From positions 1 through 64,000 of the forward strand of contig JAFEBM010000018.1 of NCBI GenBank assembly GCA_018242685.1: DNA of 64,000 bases. The letters run 5' to 3'. The position numbers were made by a program, and so were the translations under genes. Shown here piece by piece: positions 20,212 through 32,241 of this stretch. The notes beneath the pieces are model-generated. The model made no database searches and was not told the DNA's origin. It worked only from the letters and a program-made list of their open reading frames with translations. Source of the DNA: Nitrospira sp. GTDB taxonomy: Bacteria > Nitrospirota > Nitrospiria > Nitrospirales > Nitrospiraceae. Within the stretch, counting starts at the first letter, position 1. Each line of letters begins with the position of its first letter.

Positions 20212-23200
20212 ATATTTCTGCGCCATTCATCCGGCGTCCGGTCGCCACAACCTTGCTGACCATCGGCATGACGCTCATCGGCGTCGTGGCGTTCCGGTTC
20301 CTTCCTGTCGCCGCTCTGCCGCAAGTGGAGTTTCCGACGATCAACGTGTCGGCCGGGCTGCCCGGCGCGAGCCCTGAAACCATGGCGACTTCGGTTGCGG
20401 CGCCGCTCGAACGCCAGTTCACGCGTATCGCCGGCGTCACGGAGATGATCTCCACCAGCATGCTCGGCTCCTCGAACATCACGCTGCAGTTCGACCTGAG
20501 CCGCGATATCGACGGGGCTGCGCGCGATGTTCAGGCAGCGATCATGGCGGCGCGCAGCGATCTGCCGGCCAACCTCCCGAGTCGGCCTATGTATCGCAAG
20601 ATCAACCCGGCCGATGCGCCGATTCTCATCCTGTCCTTGACCTCGGAGATCGTGAGTCGCGGCCGGATGTACGATGTCGCGTCCAGTGTCCTTCAGCAAA
20701 AGCTGTCGCAGATCGACGGTGTGGGTCAGGTTTATGTGGGAGGAGGCTCGCTCCCCGCCGTGCGCGTCGATCTCAACCCGACGGCGCTCCACAAGTACGG
20801 GATTGGACTGGGCGACGTCCGTCGGATGTTGAGCGAGACGAACGTGAATCGCCCCAAAGGTCAGCTCTCCGATGGAACGCGGACCTGGGAAATCCGGACG
20901 AATGACCAGCTCTACGAGGCCGAAGATTATCTGCCGCTGATCGTGAGTTATCGCGAAGGGAGAGCCGTACGACTCTCGGACATCGCGACCGTGGAGCACT
21001 CGGTCGAGGATCTACGGACCATGGGTGTTGCGAACGGGATACCGGCGGTGCTCATCATTATCAGCCGACAGCCGGGAGCGAATATTATCGAAACTGTCGA
21101 CCGGGTGAAGGCCATGCTGCCGCGGCTGGAAGCGTCCATTCCCGGGACGATGACCCTCTCGGTCATGGGCGATCGCACGCCGGCCATCCGCGCCTCCCTG
21201 CATGACGTCGAACGGACGCTGGCGATCTCCGTGCTCCTCGTGATCCTGGTGGTGTTCCTGTTTCTCAGGGACGTCCGTGCCACGCTCATTCCCTGTGTGG
21301 CGGTCCCTGTCTCGCTGATCAGCACGTTCGGGGTGATGTATCTCCTCGGGTACAGCCTCGACAACCTTTCACTGATGGCCCTCACGATTGCGACCGGATT
21401 TGTGGTAGACGACGCGATCGTCGTCCTGGAAAACATCAGCCGATATCGTGAGCAGGGCATGGCTTCCATGGAGGCCGCTCTGCGTGGTGCGCGGGAGATC
21501 ACGTTTACCGTCCTGTCGATGACGTTGTCGTTGGTCGCCGTCTTTGTCCCCATCCTCTTCATGGGAGGGATGATGGGCCGGCTGTTCCGGGAATTTGCCG
21601 TCACACTCTCGGTGGCGATTCTCGTGTCGCTCGTCCTGTCGCTCACCACGACGCCCATGATGTGCGCGAGGGTGCTGAGGTCCGACCAGGGACAATCTCA
21701 CGGCTGGTGCTACCGCGTAAGCGCAGGGTTTTTCGAAGGGATGCGCGCCGGATACGCGCGGAGTCTCTCCTGGGTTCTCCGCCATCCGCGCGGAATGCTC
21801 GCGTTCACGTTCGCCACCATGGCCTTGAGCGTGTATCTCTACACGGTCATTCCCAAAGGATTTTTCCCGCAGCAGGACACCGGTCGCATGTTCGGGAACA
21901 TTCAGGCGGCGCAAGACATTTCGTTCCAAGCCATGCGCCAGAAGCTTGCCCAAGTTGTGGATATCATCAAGAGCGATCCAGCAGTAGAAACGGTGACGGG
22001 ATTCAGCGGCGGCGGCGGCAGCACGAATTCAGGCCGCATGTACATTACGTTGAAACCGCTTCAGGAACGGCAGATCGGCGTGGATCACGTGATCGCGCGG
22101 TTGCGTCCTCAGCTGGCCCAGGTGCCGGGCGCGCCGACGATGCTGCAGGCGATTCAGGATCTGCGCATCGGCGGTCGGGTCAGCAGCGCGCAATACCAAT
22201 ATACTCTTCAAAGCGTGGACCTAGCCGAGCTGAACACCTGGGCGCCCAGAGTCGAGCGCCGGCTGCGCATGCTCAGCGAAATTGTAGATGTCAACAGCGA
22301 TCAGCAAGACAGGGGGCTGCAGTCGCTGGTGGTGTTCGACCGGAGTACCGCTTCGCGACTCGGTCTCAGTCCCCAGCTCATCGACGACACATTGTACGAT
22401 GCATTCGGCCAGCGTCAGGTTTCCATCCTGTATACGACGCTGAACCAGTATCACGTCGTGATGGAAGTGGCGCCGCAATACTGGCAGAACCCGTCCACGC
22501 TTCAGGAAATCTATGTGCGGTCTCAGATGGGGGACCAGGTGCCGCTGAGCGCGGTGACGCGGTATGAACCCACGAACACGCTGCTGCTCGTCAACCATCA
22601 GGGACAATTTCCCGGCGTGACGTTGTCGTTCAACATGACCCCCGGCGTGTCGCTGGGCGAAGCGGTGGAGGCTATCGAGAAATCGATGCGGGAGATCGGA
22701 CTGCCGGCCGGTATTCAAGGCAGTTTTCAGGGGACAGCCAGGGCGTTTCAAGCATCGGTCGCGAATCAACCGTTGTTGATTCTTGCCGCGCTCCTGACGG
22801 TCTACATTGTGTTGGGCATTTTGTACGAGAGCTATATCCATCCGCTGACGATCCTCTCCACGCTCCCGTCCGCCGGCGTCGGCGCCTTGCTCGCGCTGCT
22901 CCTGTTTAAGACGGAATTGAGCATGATTGCGCTCATCGGCCTCATTCTGCTCATCGGCATCGTGAAAAAAAACGCCATTATGATGATCGATTTTGCCTTG
23001 GATGCCGAGCGGAAGAACGGCGAACGGCCGGAGGAAGCGATCTACAAAGCCTGCCTGCTGCGTTTCAGGCCGATTATGATGACGACGCTGGCGGCCTTGT
23101 TCGGCGCCTTGCCCTTGGCCGTAGGAATGGGTGTGGGATCGGAGTTGCGACGTCCCCTTGGAATCGCCATCGTCGGCGGCCTGCTCGTCAGCCAGTTGCT

Positions 23201-23285
23201 TACCCTCTATACGACGCCGGTCGTCTATCTCTATCTCGATCGAATGCGTCTGGGCTTCTTGCGAAGGTTCTTGTTGCGTGCATAG
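20208..23285 (+). CDS. mdtC: RND pump, MdtC-like
   Basis: 1025 residues, a second AcrB-type pump similar to the one encoded just upstream. The blocks [51 protein letters not shown] and [19 protein letters not shown] are all intact. It overlaps the previous gene by four bases. No outer-membrane channel gene follows; the complex may share the TolC-like protein encoded at 13848-15263. After the stop comes a minus-strand gene, so the operon ends here. Confidence 0.9.
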   Translation: MNISAPFIRRPVATTLLTIGMTLIGVVAFRFLPVAALPQVEFPTINVSAGLPGASPETMATSVAAPLERQFTRIAGVTEMISTSMLGSSNITLQFDLSRDIDGAARDVQAAIMAARSDLPANLPSRPMYRKINPADAPILILSLTSEIVSRGRMYDVASSVLQQKLSQIDGVGQVYVGGGSLPAVRVDLNPTALHKYGIGLGDVRRMLSETNVNRPKGQLSDGTRTWEIRTNDQLYEAEDYLPLIVSYREGRAVRLSDIATVEHSVEDLRTMGVANGIPAVLIIISRQPGANIIETVDRVKAMLPRLEASIPGTMTLSVMGDRTPAIRASLHDVERTLAISVLLVILVVFLFLRDVRATLIPCVAVPVSLISTFGVMYLLGYSLDNLSLMALTIATGFVVDDAIVVLENISRYREQGMASMEAALRGAREITFTVLSMTLSLVAVFVPILFMGGMMGRLFREFAVTLSVAILVSLVLSLTTTPMMCARVLRSDQGQSHGWCYRVSAGFFEGMRAGYARSLSWVLRHPRGMLAFTFATMALSVYLYTVIPKGFFPQQDTGRMFGNIQAAQDISFQAMRQKLAQVVDIIKSDPAVETVTGFSGGGGSTNSGRMYITLKPLQERQIGVDHVIARLRPQLAQVPGAPTMLQAIQDLRIGGRVSSAQYQYTLQSVDLAELNTWAPRVERRLRMLSEIVDVNSDQQDRGLQSLVVFDRSTASRLGLSPQLIDDTLYDAFGQRQVSILYTTLNQYHVVMEVAPQYWQNPSTLQEIYVRSQMGDQVPLSAVTRYEPTNTLLLVNHQGQFPGVTLSFNMTPGVSLGEAVEAIEKSMREIGLPAGIQGSFQGTARAFQASVANQPLLILAALLTVYIVLGILYESYIHPLTILSTLPSAGVGALLALLLFKTELSMIALIGLILLIGIVKKNAIMMIDFALDAERKNGERPEEAIYKACLLRFRPIMMTTLAALFGALPLAVGMGVGSELRRPLGIAIVGGLLVSQLLTLYTTPVVYLYLDRMRLGFLRRFLLRA

Positions 23286-23299
23286 CCTGATGCCTGGAG

Positions 23300-23500
23300 T
23301 TACGACAAGCTTTCCAGTAACTCCGGCTCTCGTTTGAGCAATTGATTCACCAGATCTGTCACAAGCGTTCCCTTTCTCTTGGCAAGGCGCTCTAGACGTT
23401 TATGCATGGGGCCATCTACATAGATGGGGAAGTTCAGCTCCGCTCCTTTTCGGAAGAATTTTCCTCGGACAGCGTTTGAAAAATCGTATTCTCGTTTCAT
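23300..23500 (-). CDS. Small ribbon-helix-helix protein, possible orphan antitoxin
   Basis: 66 residues. The opening MKREYDFSNAVRGKFF and the following NFPIYVDGPMHKRLERLAKRKG with LVTDLVNQLLKRE resemble CopG/BrnA-type antitoxins: a strand followed by two helices that would bind DNA as a dimer. No toxin gene is next to it; the upstream neighbour is groEL, separated by a terminator. It could be an orphan antitoxin or a stand-alone regulator. Confidence 0.65.
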   Translation of the reverse strand: MKREYDFSNAVRGKFFRKGAELNFPIYVDGPMHKRLERLAKRKGTLVTDLVNQLLKREPELLESLS

Positions 23501-23518
23501 GGGGGATATAAAAACACA

Positions 23519-23548
23519 AAGGGCTCAGCGGTTACCCACCGAGCCCTT
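23519..23548 (-). terminator. groEL terminator
   Basis: On the minus strand the RNA reads AAGGGCUCGGUGG, loop GUAA, CCGCUGAGCCCUU, then UGUGUUUUUAU. Two positions that mismatch as DNA become G-U wobble pairs only in the minus-strand transcript, so the hairpin serves the groESL direction. Confidence 0.75.
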
Positions 23549-23581
23549 CATGCTTTCCTCCGAGCTATCAGCTCTTCAGTC

Positions 23582-25258
<1,677 letters not shown>

Positions 25259-25284
25259 TCATCGACATTGCCGGGGGACGAACT

Positions 25285-25584
25285 CTAGCTGGTAAAGACG
25301 CCAAGGATGTCTTCTTCCTTGAGGATTAAGCATTCTTCATCCTCAATCCGAAGCTTGCTGCCCGAATATTTGTCGAAGAGCACGTGATCACCGACTTTGA
25401 CGTTCTCCACTTTCTTCCCGACTGCCTGGACCACTCCACGTTGAGGCTTTTCTTTCGCTGAATCCGGCACATAAATGCCACCGGCAGTCCGATCCAATTC
25501 CTCAGTGTAGGTGACAAACACCCGTTCACCCAACGGTTGGAATCCCTTGGCGACATTCTTCTTTTCCTTCTCGGCTGTACCCAT
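25285..25584 (-). CDS. groES: Co-chaperonin GroES
   Basis: 99 residues with the family blocks FQPLGERVFVTY, RTAGGIYVPDSAKEKPQRGVV and GDHVLFDKYSG. It caps the GroEL ring. A short lysine-rich N-terminal extension (MGTAEKEKKN) precedes the usual start; ATG at 25584 is kept because AGGAGGAGG lies right before it. First gene of the groESL operon. I see no CIRCE element (inverted repeat TTAGCACTC) upstream, so HrcA control is not supported; the RpoH-like gene adjacent upstream suggests sigma-factor control instead. Confidence 0.97.
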   Translation of the reverse strand: MGTAEKEKKNVAKGFQPLGERVFVTYTEELDRTAGGIYVPDSAKEKPQRGVVQAVGKKVENVKVGDHVLFDKYSGSKLRIEDEECLILKEEDILGVFTS

Positions 25585-25683
25585 AACAGAACCTCCTCCT
25601 GATGAAAGTTAACTCGTTTAGGTGTTGACGGCTGAAAGTTGGGCGGAACTCGTTTGCAGCCCCGGCAGCCTGTGACCCGTGTA

Positions 25684-25711
25684 GAGATAGACCTTAGTCC
25701 GCTCAAGTCAA
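25684..25711 (-). promoter_or_regulatory. Possible groESL promoter
   Basis: On the minus strand TTGACT (25706-25711) and TATCTC (25684-25689) are 16 bases apart, about 100 bases before groES. The -35 side also reads CTCTTGACTTGA, partly like heat-shock sigma -35 boxes. The -10 box is poor for either class, so the call is tentative. Confidence 0.3.
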
Positions 25712-25841
25712 GAGGGGGCTCAGGAATTTTTGTCGCACAGCTGCATTCTCGTCACTTCGGAGGATGGTATATTTATAACCAATTGATAAGTTGATAGTTT
25801 ATGAGCATTTCGCGAGGTTTTGGCGGGATGAGTTTGGGACA

Positions 25842-26837
25842 TCACGCCCGTAGCCGATCAAAATCTTTGATGTCTTTTTTTAGGTAATCACGAAGGCGTT
25901 TGATGATGCGGGCTTCCAATTGGCGGGTGCGCTCCTTTGTGATGCCGTATTTGTCACCCAGATCATCGAGGGTCAGCGGGGAATCGGACAGAATGCGATT
26001 TCTCAGAATATCTTCGTCTCGTTCTTCCATTGTCGTGATGAACTCGGCGAGCTTTGCCCTGAAGAGGGTCTTGAGCTGATGATCGGCGAGCTGTTCATCT
26101 GCCGGTTCTTGGTGAGATGGCAAGACATCAAGCAGTGTGCTGTTCTGGTCTTCACCGATAGGCTGGTCGAGCGATAACTCCCAGTTGCCGAGGCGCTGAT
26201 CCATTTCGATCACGTCGCGCTCGCGCACGTTCAGACGATCCGCGAGCAATTTGGTGTCAGGCGCGAAGCCGTCCCGCTCAAGCTTGGCCTTTTCCTTTTT
26301 TAAGTTGTAGAACAGTTTCCGCTGATCCTGCGTCGTCCCGACCTTGACGAGCCGAAAGGTGTGTAAGAGGTAACGGAGGATATAGGCCCTGGACCACCAG
26401 GCGGCATAGGCATAGAAGCGCACGTTTTTCGAGGGATCGAATTTCTTGATGGCTTGCATCAGGCCGACGTTCCCTTCTTGAATCAGATCCATGTGGTCGG
26501 CGCCGGTATGGAGGTACTCGGCTGCGATCGAAACCGACACACGCAGGTTGGCCATGATGAGTTTCACCGCCGCCTCGCGGCTGCCGTGTGCTTGGTACTC
26601 CTGAAAAAGCTGAAGCTCCTCTTCTTTCGACAGATAGGGGTATCGGCGGACTTCGGCAAGGTACTGCTGTAGGGCCGTGACCGGCACCACGGCAGTCGTG
26701 TCGGATCGAGAGCCTGTCTCAGGCTCGGGAGCAGGACTCAGCTCGATGCCGGCGGGAAGCTCGTTCGGGTCCGTCTGAGCGAGCTCCTCACCTTCAGGCT
26801 CGTCCAGTTGCATGTCTGTCTCGTCGAGAGTGGACAT
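25842..26837 (-). CDS. rpoH: RpoH-like sigma factor
   Basis: 331 residues of the sigma-70 family, group 3 in size. An acidic N-terminal stretch of about 45 residues replaces region 1.1. Region 2 is clear (LIMANLRVSVSIAAEYL, DLIQEGNVGLMQAIKKFDPS, FYAYAAWWSRAYIL), followed by VKVGTTQDQRKLFYNLKKEK, which matches the QRKLFFNLR box typical of RpoH. Region 4 ends with the helix-turn-helix TLDDLGDKYGITKERTRQLEARIIKRL. It sits directly upstream of groESL on the same strand, so heat-shock or protein-stress control of the chaperonin is likely. The start at 26837 has no good ribosome binding site; an ATG at 26813 is possible. Confidence 0.85.
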   Translation of the reverse strand: MSTLDETDMQLDEPEGEELAQTDPNELPAGIELSPAPEPETGSRSDTTAVVPVTALQQYLAEVRRYPYLSKEEELQLFQEYQAHGSREAAVKLIMANLRVSVSIAAEYLHTGADHMDLIQEGNVGLMQAIKKFDPSKNVRFYAYAAWWSRAYILRYLLHTFRLVKVGTTQDQRKLFYNLKKEKAKLERDGFAPDTKLLADRLNVRERDVIEMDQRLGNWELSLDQPIGEDQNSTLLDVLPSHQEPADEQLADHQLKTLFRAKLAEFITTMEERDEDILRNRILSDSPLTLDDLGDKYGITKERTRQLEARIIKRLRDYLKKDIKDFDRLRA

Positions 26838-27012
26838 ATAGACGGCAGACTACACCAGACTCCTAGGTTGCAACAATGCTGAAAGCGGCCCGAGTCTCTT
26901 ATTTGAACGGGAGAGGGTAAAAACAGATACGCTTCCTGTATGATTGGGGATGTTCAGCAGTGAAGCCTCCCTTTTCCGACAGAACTCAGGGGAATTTTCG
27001 GTGTTTTTGGGG

Positions 27013-27041
27013 TTGACAGCTAAGAGAGAAACAAGGTTATG
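27013..27041 (+). promoter_or_regulatory. Likely sigma-70 promoter of ribBA
   Basis: A consensus TTGACA (27013-27018), 17-base spacer and GTTATG (27036-27041). It lies about 75 bases before the ribBA ATG and points into that operon. No FMN riboswitch pattern was recognised in the leader. Confidence 0.45.
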
Positions 27042-27114
27042 TGTCACCCTCCTAGTTGCTAAATCTTCGATGTTTAATGCTAAATTGTCGTATCGTGACC
27101 GGTAGGACTTAGAC

Positions 27115-28323
27115 ATGGCCACTCCTTTTGATAGCATCGAAAACGCGATTCGTGACATCAAGAAGGGAAGATGCATCATCTTGGTGGACGATGAGGATCG
27201 GGAAAATGAGGGTGACTTGGTCATCGCGGCCGAAAAAGTGACACCGCAGATCATTAACTTCATGGCCACGCATGGCCGAGGCCTGATTTGTCTAGCCCTG
27301 ACGCCTGAAAGGGTGGAAGAACTGCAGTTGCCACCGCAGACTTCCGAGAATACCGCGACGTTCGGGACCGCCTTTACCGTCTCGATCGACGCGCGAAAAG
27401 ACATTACAACCGGGATCTCAGCCGCCGATCGAGCCACGACGATTCATGTGGCCATCGATCCACAATCGAAACCCAGTGATCTTGCTCGGCCCGGACATGT
27501 CCTTCCACTCAAAGCGCAAACAGGAGGAGTGCTCAAACGAGCCGGACAAACGGAGGGATCAGTCGATCTGGCACGGTTGGCAGGCCTGCGTCCTGCCGGG
27601 GTAATCTGCGAAATCATGAATGCGGATGGGACCATGGCTCGTGTTCCTGAGCTGACGAAGTTCGCCAAGATCCATAAGCTGAAGATGGTGACCGTGAAGG
27701 CCTTGATCGAATACCGCATGCGGAGGGAAACCTTCGTCAAACGGATGACAAGCGCACGATTGCCCACGACGTTCGGCGAGTTTGAGGCGGTGGCGTTCGA
27801 GAATCAGATCGACGGAGTGACGCACATTGCCCTGGTGAAGGGCCCTGTCGACAGCGGGGCGCCGACACTCGTCCGGGTACACTCCGGATGTTTGACGGCC
27901 GACGCGTTAGGATCGTTGCGTTGCGATTGCCGCGATCAATTGCACGCTGCGATGGAGATCATTCAGAAGGAGGGCCGAGGCGTGCTCCTCTATCTGAATC
28001 AAGAAGGCCGAGGAATCGGGTTGCTGAATAAGATCAAGGCCTATGGGTTACAAGATGAAGGGAGTGATACGGTTGAAGCCAATCTGCAGCTTGGATTTAA
28101 GGCGGATCTCCGCGACTACGGAGTCGGCGCGCAAATTTTGGCGAATCTCGGTCTGCACCAGATCAAGTTGATTACGAATAACCCGCGGAAGATCGTTGGG
28201 ATCGAAGGCTATGGTCTGAAGGTCGTCGAACGTGTTCCTATTGAAATTCCTCCGCGCGCCGCGAATGTCCGGTATCTTCGGACGAAGAAGGCGAAGTTGG
28301 GGCACCTTCTCAAGAAAGTTTGA
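27115..28323 (+). CDS. ribBA: Bifunctional riboflavin enzyme RibBA
   Basis: 402 residues. Residues 1-205 form 3,4-dihydroxy-2-butanone-4-phosphate synthase, with the acidic metal-binding loop [11 protein letters not shown] at 25-35. Residues 206-402 form GTP cyclohydrolase II, with zinc ligands Cys259, Cys270 and Cys272 in [17 protein letters not shown] and NQEGRGIGL at 295-303. The enzyme makes both precursors of the riboflavin ring system. ribH follows closely, and nusB after it, a common bacterial order. A TTGACA promoter lies upstream. Confidence 0.97.
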   Translation: MATPFDSIENAIRDIKKGRCIILVDDEDRENEGDLVIAAEKVTPQIINFMATHGRGLICLALTPERVEELQLPPQTSENTATFGTAFTVSIDARKDITTGISAADRATTIHVAIDPQSKPSDLARPGHVLPLKAQTGGVLKRAGQTEGSVDLARLAGLRPAGVICEIMNADGTMARVPELTKFAKIHKLKMVTVKALIEYRMRRETFVKRMTSARLPTTFGEFEAVAFENQIDGVTHIALVKGPVDSGAPTLVRVHSGCLTADALGSLRCDCRDQLHAAMEIIQKEGRGVLLYLNQEGRGIGLLNKIKAYGLQDEGSDTVEANLQLGFKADLRDYGVGAQILANLGLHQIKLITNNPRKIVGIEGYGLKVVERVPIEIPPRAANVRYLRTKKAKLGHLLKKV

Positions 28324-28381
28324 TGAGCTGCTGCAGCTCAAGTCCGCTCTCCGGAATTTCGGGCAGGGCGGCAATTGAAAG

Positions 28382-28915
28382 ATGAAGTACAGAAAGATGG
28401 GACGCTCTGCGGCGGGATTTCGATTCGGCATTGTCGCGGCGAAGTTCAATCAACAGGTCACGAACAAATTAGTGAATGCCTGCGTCGATACGCTCACTGG
28501 CCATGGTGTCCGTAAAGAAAACATGCATGTCATGCGGGTACCGGGGGCGTTCGAAATTCCACTTGTGGCGCGCGCCATGGCCAAGTCCGGTCGGTTTGAT
28601 GCGGTCATTTGCTTGGGAGCGGTCATTCGTGGCGACACCCCGCATTTTGAGTATATCAGTGCTGAAGTCAGCCGAGGCATCGGGCAAGCGGCTTTGGACA
28701 CCGATGTTCCGATGATTTTTGGGGTGTTGACCACTGAGACAGTTGCGCAGGCAGTGGAGCGTGCGGACAGGAAGAAATTCAACCGTGGCGGCGATGCGGC
28801 GAAGTCCGCGATCGAGATGGTGATGGTGATGAGGCAGGTGAACAGGATCAGACAGAAATCGGATGCGGAGACATCGGTTGCGCCACGACCGGACGCGCGG
28901 CGCCTTGCGAACTAG
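28382..28915 (+). CDS. ribH: Lumazine synthase RibH
   Basis: 177 residues. It condenses the RibA and RibB products to dimethyl-ribityllumazine, the step before riboflavin. Family blocks: FGIVAAKFNQQVTNKLVNAC, VPGAFEIPLVARAM, CLGAVIRGDTPHFEYI (with the catalytic His), PMIFGVLTTE and a C-terminal RGGDAAKSAIEMV-like helix. The C-terminus is extended by about 20 charged residues. The gene sits 58 bases after ribBA and three bases before nusB. Confidence 0.96.
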   Translation: MKYRKMGRSAAGFRFGIVAAKFNQQVTNKLVNACVDTLTGHGVRKENMHVMRVPGAFEIPLVARAMAKSGRFDAVICLGAVIRGDTPHFEYISAEVSRGIGQAALDTDVPMIFGVLTTETVAQAVERADRKKFNRGGDAAKSAIEMVMVMRQVNRIRQKSDAETSVAPRPDARRLAN

Positions 28916-28918
28916 CGT

Positions 28919-29380
28919 ATGGGAACTCGTCATCAAGCACGTGAACGGGCTTTGCAGATCCTGTTTCAGCAGGACATTCACGGGAAGGCCGACGTGCACC
29001 TCGACGAGTTTTGGCATGAATACTCGACGTCCGATGAGTCGAAAGCGTTCGCCGAACAGTTGGTGCAGGGTGTGCTGGAGCATAAAAAGGAACTCGATGC
29101 CGTCATCGGCAAGTATGCGACGAATTGGACGGTGAGTCGCATGCCGGTCGTCGACCGCAACATCTTGCGTGCGGGACTGTATGAGTTGTTGTGGCTGGAT
29201 GAAGTGCCTGCGAAGGTCACGATGGACGAAGCCATCGAACTCGCGAAGAGTTTCGGCGATCACGATGCCTCAAAGTTCGTGAACGCGGTTCTGGATAAGG
29301 CCTTGGCCGCCGAGTCGCGGCTGGCTGCGAAGCGGGCAGAGCCGGATCGAGGGATCTGGAGGAGAGCGGATCGTGATTGA
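28919..29380 (+). CDS. nusB: Transcription antitermination factor NusB
   Basis: 153 residues, the usual NusB size: [20 protein letters not shown] at the N-terminus, then [36 protein letters not shown] and [10 protein letters not shown] at the end. NusB with NusE binds boxA RNA and supports rRNA antitermination. The last 25 residues are a basic tail that overlaps the purB start by eight bases. Confidence 0.95.
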   Translation: MGTRHQARERALQILFQQDIHGKADVHLDEFWHEYSTSDESKAFAEQLVQGVLEHKKELDAVIGKYATNWTVSRMPVVDRNILRAGLYELLWLDEVPAKVTMDEAIELAKSFGDHDASKFVNAVLDKALAAESRLAAKRAEPDRGIWRRADRD

Positions 29381-30713
29381 ACGGTATACACGTCCTCAGA
29401 TGAAGGCGATCTGGGATCTCAAGCATAAGTATGAGATCTGGTTGGAGGTTGAATTGCAGGCCTGTGCGGCCTTTGAGCTGGCCAAACAGGCGCCACGTGG
29501 AACGGCGGCGAAAATCCGGAAGAAGGCCAAGATCGATGTCGAACGGATTGCCGACATCGAAAAGATTACGAAACACGATGTGATCGCCTTTCTCGAATCG
29601 CTCATGGACACAGTGGGGCCGGAACATCGATTTCTCCATATGGGACTCACGTCTTCGGACATCGTCGATACGTCACTCGCCATACAAATGACCGAGGCGC
29701 TCGATCTGATCCTGGGGGGAGTTGATGAACTCCTCGCCGTGCTGAAACAGCAGGCGTTTCGCTACAAGAATCAGGTGATGGTGGGACGGTCACACGGCAT
29801 TCACGGGGAGCCAATCTCATTTGGTCTGAAGATGGCTCTCTGGTACGAAGAAGTCCGCCGCCATCTGGAGCGGCTCCGGCACGTGAGAAACGAGATTGCC
29901 GTCGGCAAGCTGTCCGGTGCGATGGGGACCTTCGCGCACCAGGGGCCGGACATTGAAGACTATGTCTGTGCCAAGCTTGGATTGAACGTTGCTCCAGTCT
30001 CTAACCAGGTAGTCCAACGAGACCGACATGCGTCCTATTCAACAGCGCTCGCCTTGCTGGCCGCAAGCATCGAGAAGTTCGCCACCGAGATTCGTCACCT
30101 TCAGCGCACGGAAGTGCTCGAAGCGGAAGAGTTTTTCTCCGAAGGACAAAAAGGATCGTCGGCGATGCCTCACAAACGGAACCCGATTGTCTCCGAAAAC
30201 CTCTGCGGCTTAGCTCGGGTGGTGCGGGCCAACAGCGTAGCGGCGATGGAAAACGTCGCGCTCTGGCATGAACGCGACATCAGCCATTCGTCCGTCGAGC
30301 GGGTCATCATGCCGGACAGCACAATTTTGATCGACTACATGCTTGCCAAGGTGACGGATCTGATCAAGCACTTGGTCGTCTACCCGGATCGGATGAGACA
30401 GAACCTCGAATTGACGGGCGGACTCATTTATTCGCAGCGGCTGCTGTTGACGTTGGTTGAGAAGGGGGCGCAGCGTAAAGAATCATACGAAGCGGTTCAG
30501 CGCAATGCCATGGCCTCCTGGAGGGGAGGGGGCGGATTACAAGAATTGGCCGGCAAAGATCCGTTTATTTCAGAGCATCTCACAAAGAGTGAAATTGCCG
30601 CCTGTTTCGATCCAAAACACTATCTGCGCCACCTCGATCAGATCTATCGGCGGGTGTTCGGACGCGACAGGCGACGTTCGCCCGGCATCAGGGCGAAGGG
30701 AGTGAGATCATGA
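29373..30713 (+). CDS. purB: Adenylosuccinate lyase PurB
   Basis: 446 residues. It cleaves SAICAR to AICAR and adenylosuccinate to AMP. Signature blocks are [10 protein letters not shown] at 138-147 and the mobile catalytic loop [14 protein letters not shown] at 258-271 with the serine pair 262-263. The GTG start overlaps nusB by eight bases, and its stop overlaps the chlorite dismutase ATG by four bases, so all three are translated as one unit. Confidence 0.96.
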   Translation: MIERYTRPQMKAIWDLKHKYEIWLEVELQACAAFELAKQAPRGTAAKIRKKAKIDVERIADIEKITKHDVIAFLESLMDTVGPEHRFLHMGLTSSDIVDTSLAIQMTEALDLILGGVDELLAVLKQQAFRYKNQVMVGRSHGIHGEPISFGLKMALWYEEVRRHLERLRHVRNEIAVGKLSGAMGTFAHQGPDIEDYVCAKLGLNVAPVSNQVVQRDRHASYSTALALLAASIEKFATEIRHLQRTEVLEAEEFFSEGQKGSSAMPHKRNPIVSENLCGLARVVRANSVAAMENVALWHERDISHSSVERVIMPDSTILIDYMLAKVTDLIKHLVVYPDRMRQNLELTGGLIYSQRLLLTLVEKGAQRKESYEAVQRNAMASWRGGGGLQELAGKDPFISEHLTKSEIAACFDPKHYLRHLDQIYRRVFGRDRRRSPGIRAKGVRS

Positions 30714-31507
30714 CTCGATCACTCGTCACAGGTCTGACGATTATGTGGTTATTGGTCGGTTCTTGGGCATCGAACATTCAGGCGGCAGCGGATCGAGAAA
30801 AGCTTCTGACTGAACCGGGGGTTTACGGCACGTTTGCCGTCTTCGCGCTCAATAATGAGGAATGGGCGAAGCAAGACCCAGCGACGCGGATCCTCCGTCT
30901 GACGTCGCTGAAAGGTGTGGTGGAACAGCATCAGGAGCATGTGATCATCGATCTGTACCTCCTTCGAGGGCTTTCCGATCAAGGGGACCTCTTGTTCAGG
31001 ATTCATGCGGCGGAATTGTACGAGACACAAGAGTTTCTCCTGGATCTGAAGAGCAGCCAATTTGGGAAACACCTCAAAACGGTCGGGGTCATGCACGGGC
31101 TCACCAAAAAACCGGTTTATGTGCCGGGATTCCCGGATCAGATGAAGGATGACTTAAACACAATCAGTGACCCCGGCCGGAAACCATATGCCGTCGTGAT
31201 CCCGATCCGGAAATCGGCCGAGTGGTGGGGGCTGGATCAGGAGAAACGGGCCGCGATGATGCAGGAACATACCGCTGCCACGCTGCCCTACGTGAAGACG
31301 GTCAAACGGAAGCTCTATCACTCCAGTGGACTGGACGATCAGGACTTCATTGCCTATTTTGAAACCTCCAAGCTGGAGGACTTTCACAACCTGGTGCTGT
31401 CGCTCGAACAAGTGCAGGAATTCCGCTATACGCGGCGATTCGGACATCCGATCGTACTGGGTACGATGAAATCGTTGGACGAGGTTGTCGAACTGTTGGC
31501 GCAGTAA
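30710..31507 (+). CDS. cld: Chlorite dismutase, exported
   Basis: 265 residues. The protein converts chlorite to chloride and oxygen with a heme b. After a signal peptide ending near QAAADREK, the sequence follows the lineage I (pentameric) enzyme known from Candidatus Nitrospira defluvii, from LLTEPGVYGTFA to the C-terminus. The proximal heme ligand is His187 (MMQEHT) and the distal catalytic arginine is Arg200 (TVKRK), 13 residues apart as in characterised enzymes. Both key residues are kept, so activity is expected, probably in the periplasm. The ATG overlaps the purB stop by four bases. The link to purine genes is unexplained; detoxifying chlorite is the family role. Confidence 0.93.
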   Translation: MTRSLVTGLTIMWLLVGSWASNIQAAADREKLLTEPGVYGTFAVFALNNEEWAKQDPATRILRLTSLKGVVEQHQEHVIIDLYLLRGLSDQGDLLFRIHAAELYETQEFLLDLKSSQFGKHLKTVGVMHGLTKKPVYVPGFPDQMKDDLNTISDPGRKPYAVVIPIRKSAEWWGLDQEKRAAMMQEHTAATLPYVKTVKRKLYHSSGLDDQDFIAYFETSKLEDFHNLVLSLEQVQEFRYTRRFGHPIVLGTMKSLDEVVELLAQ

Positions 31508-31529
31508 GCTGAACCATTGAGGTCCGATC

Positions 31530-32234
31530 ATGGCGACCGGCGAGCTTTTTTACGAAGGCAAGGCGAAGAAGATTTTTTCGACGGGAAATCCGGATGAGGT
31601 CGTGCAGTATTTCAAGGACGATGCGACGGCCTTCAACGCACAGAAGCGCGGCACGATCGTCGAAAAGGGCGTCATCAACAACAAGGTCTCAGAGCGGCTT
31701 TTTCGTCTCTTGGAGCAAAGCGGGATACGGACACATTTTGTGGAGCGATTGAATGACCGGGAAATGCTCACGAAACGAGTCAGAATCGTCCCCATCGAAG
31801 TCGTGATCCGAAACGTCGTGGCGGGCAGTTTGGCCAAACGGCTCGGACTGAAGGAGGGGAACCGGATCGATCCGGCGGTCGTTGAATTCTATTATAAGAG
31901 CGATGCGCTGGGAGACCCGCTTGTCAATGATGATCATTTGCGGCTGATGAATGTGGCAACTCCTGGCGTTTTGCGCGAGCTGCGAGAGGCTGGGCATGCG
32001 GTCAACAAGGTCCTCAAGCCATTTTTTGCCGAACGGAAGATGCAATTGGTTGATTTTAAGCTTGAGTTCGGTGTCTTTCACAATAAGCTGATTTTGGCAG
32101 ACGAAATTTCTCCGGATACCTGTCGTTTCTGGGATATGACGACCGGTGAGTCGATGGACAAGGATCGGTTTCGGAAGGATATGGGAAAGATCGAGGAGGC
32201 GTATCAGGAGGTGTTACGGCGGGTATACGGCTAG
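31530..32234 (+). CDS. purC: SAICAR synthetase PurC
   Basis: 234 residues. It joins aspartate to CAIR using ATP in purine synthesis. Blocks: LFYEGKAKKIF at 5-15, FNAQKRGTIVEKGVINN, VPIEVVIRNVVAGSLAKRLG, and LVDFKLEFG with LADEISPDTCRFWD near the C-terminus. It is 22 bases after the chlorite dismutase gene and is followed by a large palindromic element. Confidence 0.97.
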   Translation: MATGELFYEGKAKKIFSTGNPDEVVQYFKDDATAFNAQKRGTIVEKGVINNKVSERLFRLLEQSGIRTHFVERLNDREMLTKRVRIVPIEVVIRNVVAGSLAKRLGLKEGNRIDPAVVEFYYKSDALGDPLVNDDHLRLMNVATPGVLRELREAGHAVNKVLKPFFAERKMQLVDFKLEFGVFHNKLILADEISPDTCRFWDMTTGESMDKDRFRKDMGKIEEAYQEVLRRVYG

Positions 32235-32241
32235 CGGAGAC

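Noticed and set aside
25585..25841. Search for a CIRCE operator upstream of groES
   Set aside because: No TTAGCACTC-N9-GAGTGCTAA or close match was found.
26838..27114. Search for an FMN riboswitch before ribBA
   Set aside because: The conserved RFN segments were not recognised; only a sigma-70-like promoter is visible.
26850..27437. 195-codon minus-strand frame across the ribBA start
   Set aside because: Overlaps ribBA and its promoter, lacks a ribosome binding site and has no recognisable features.
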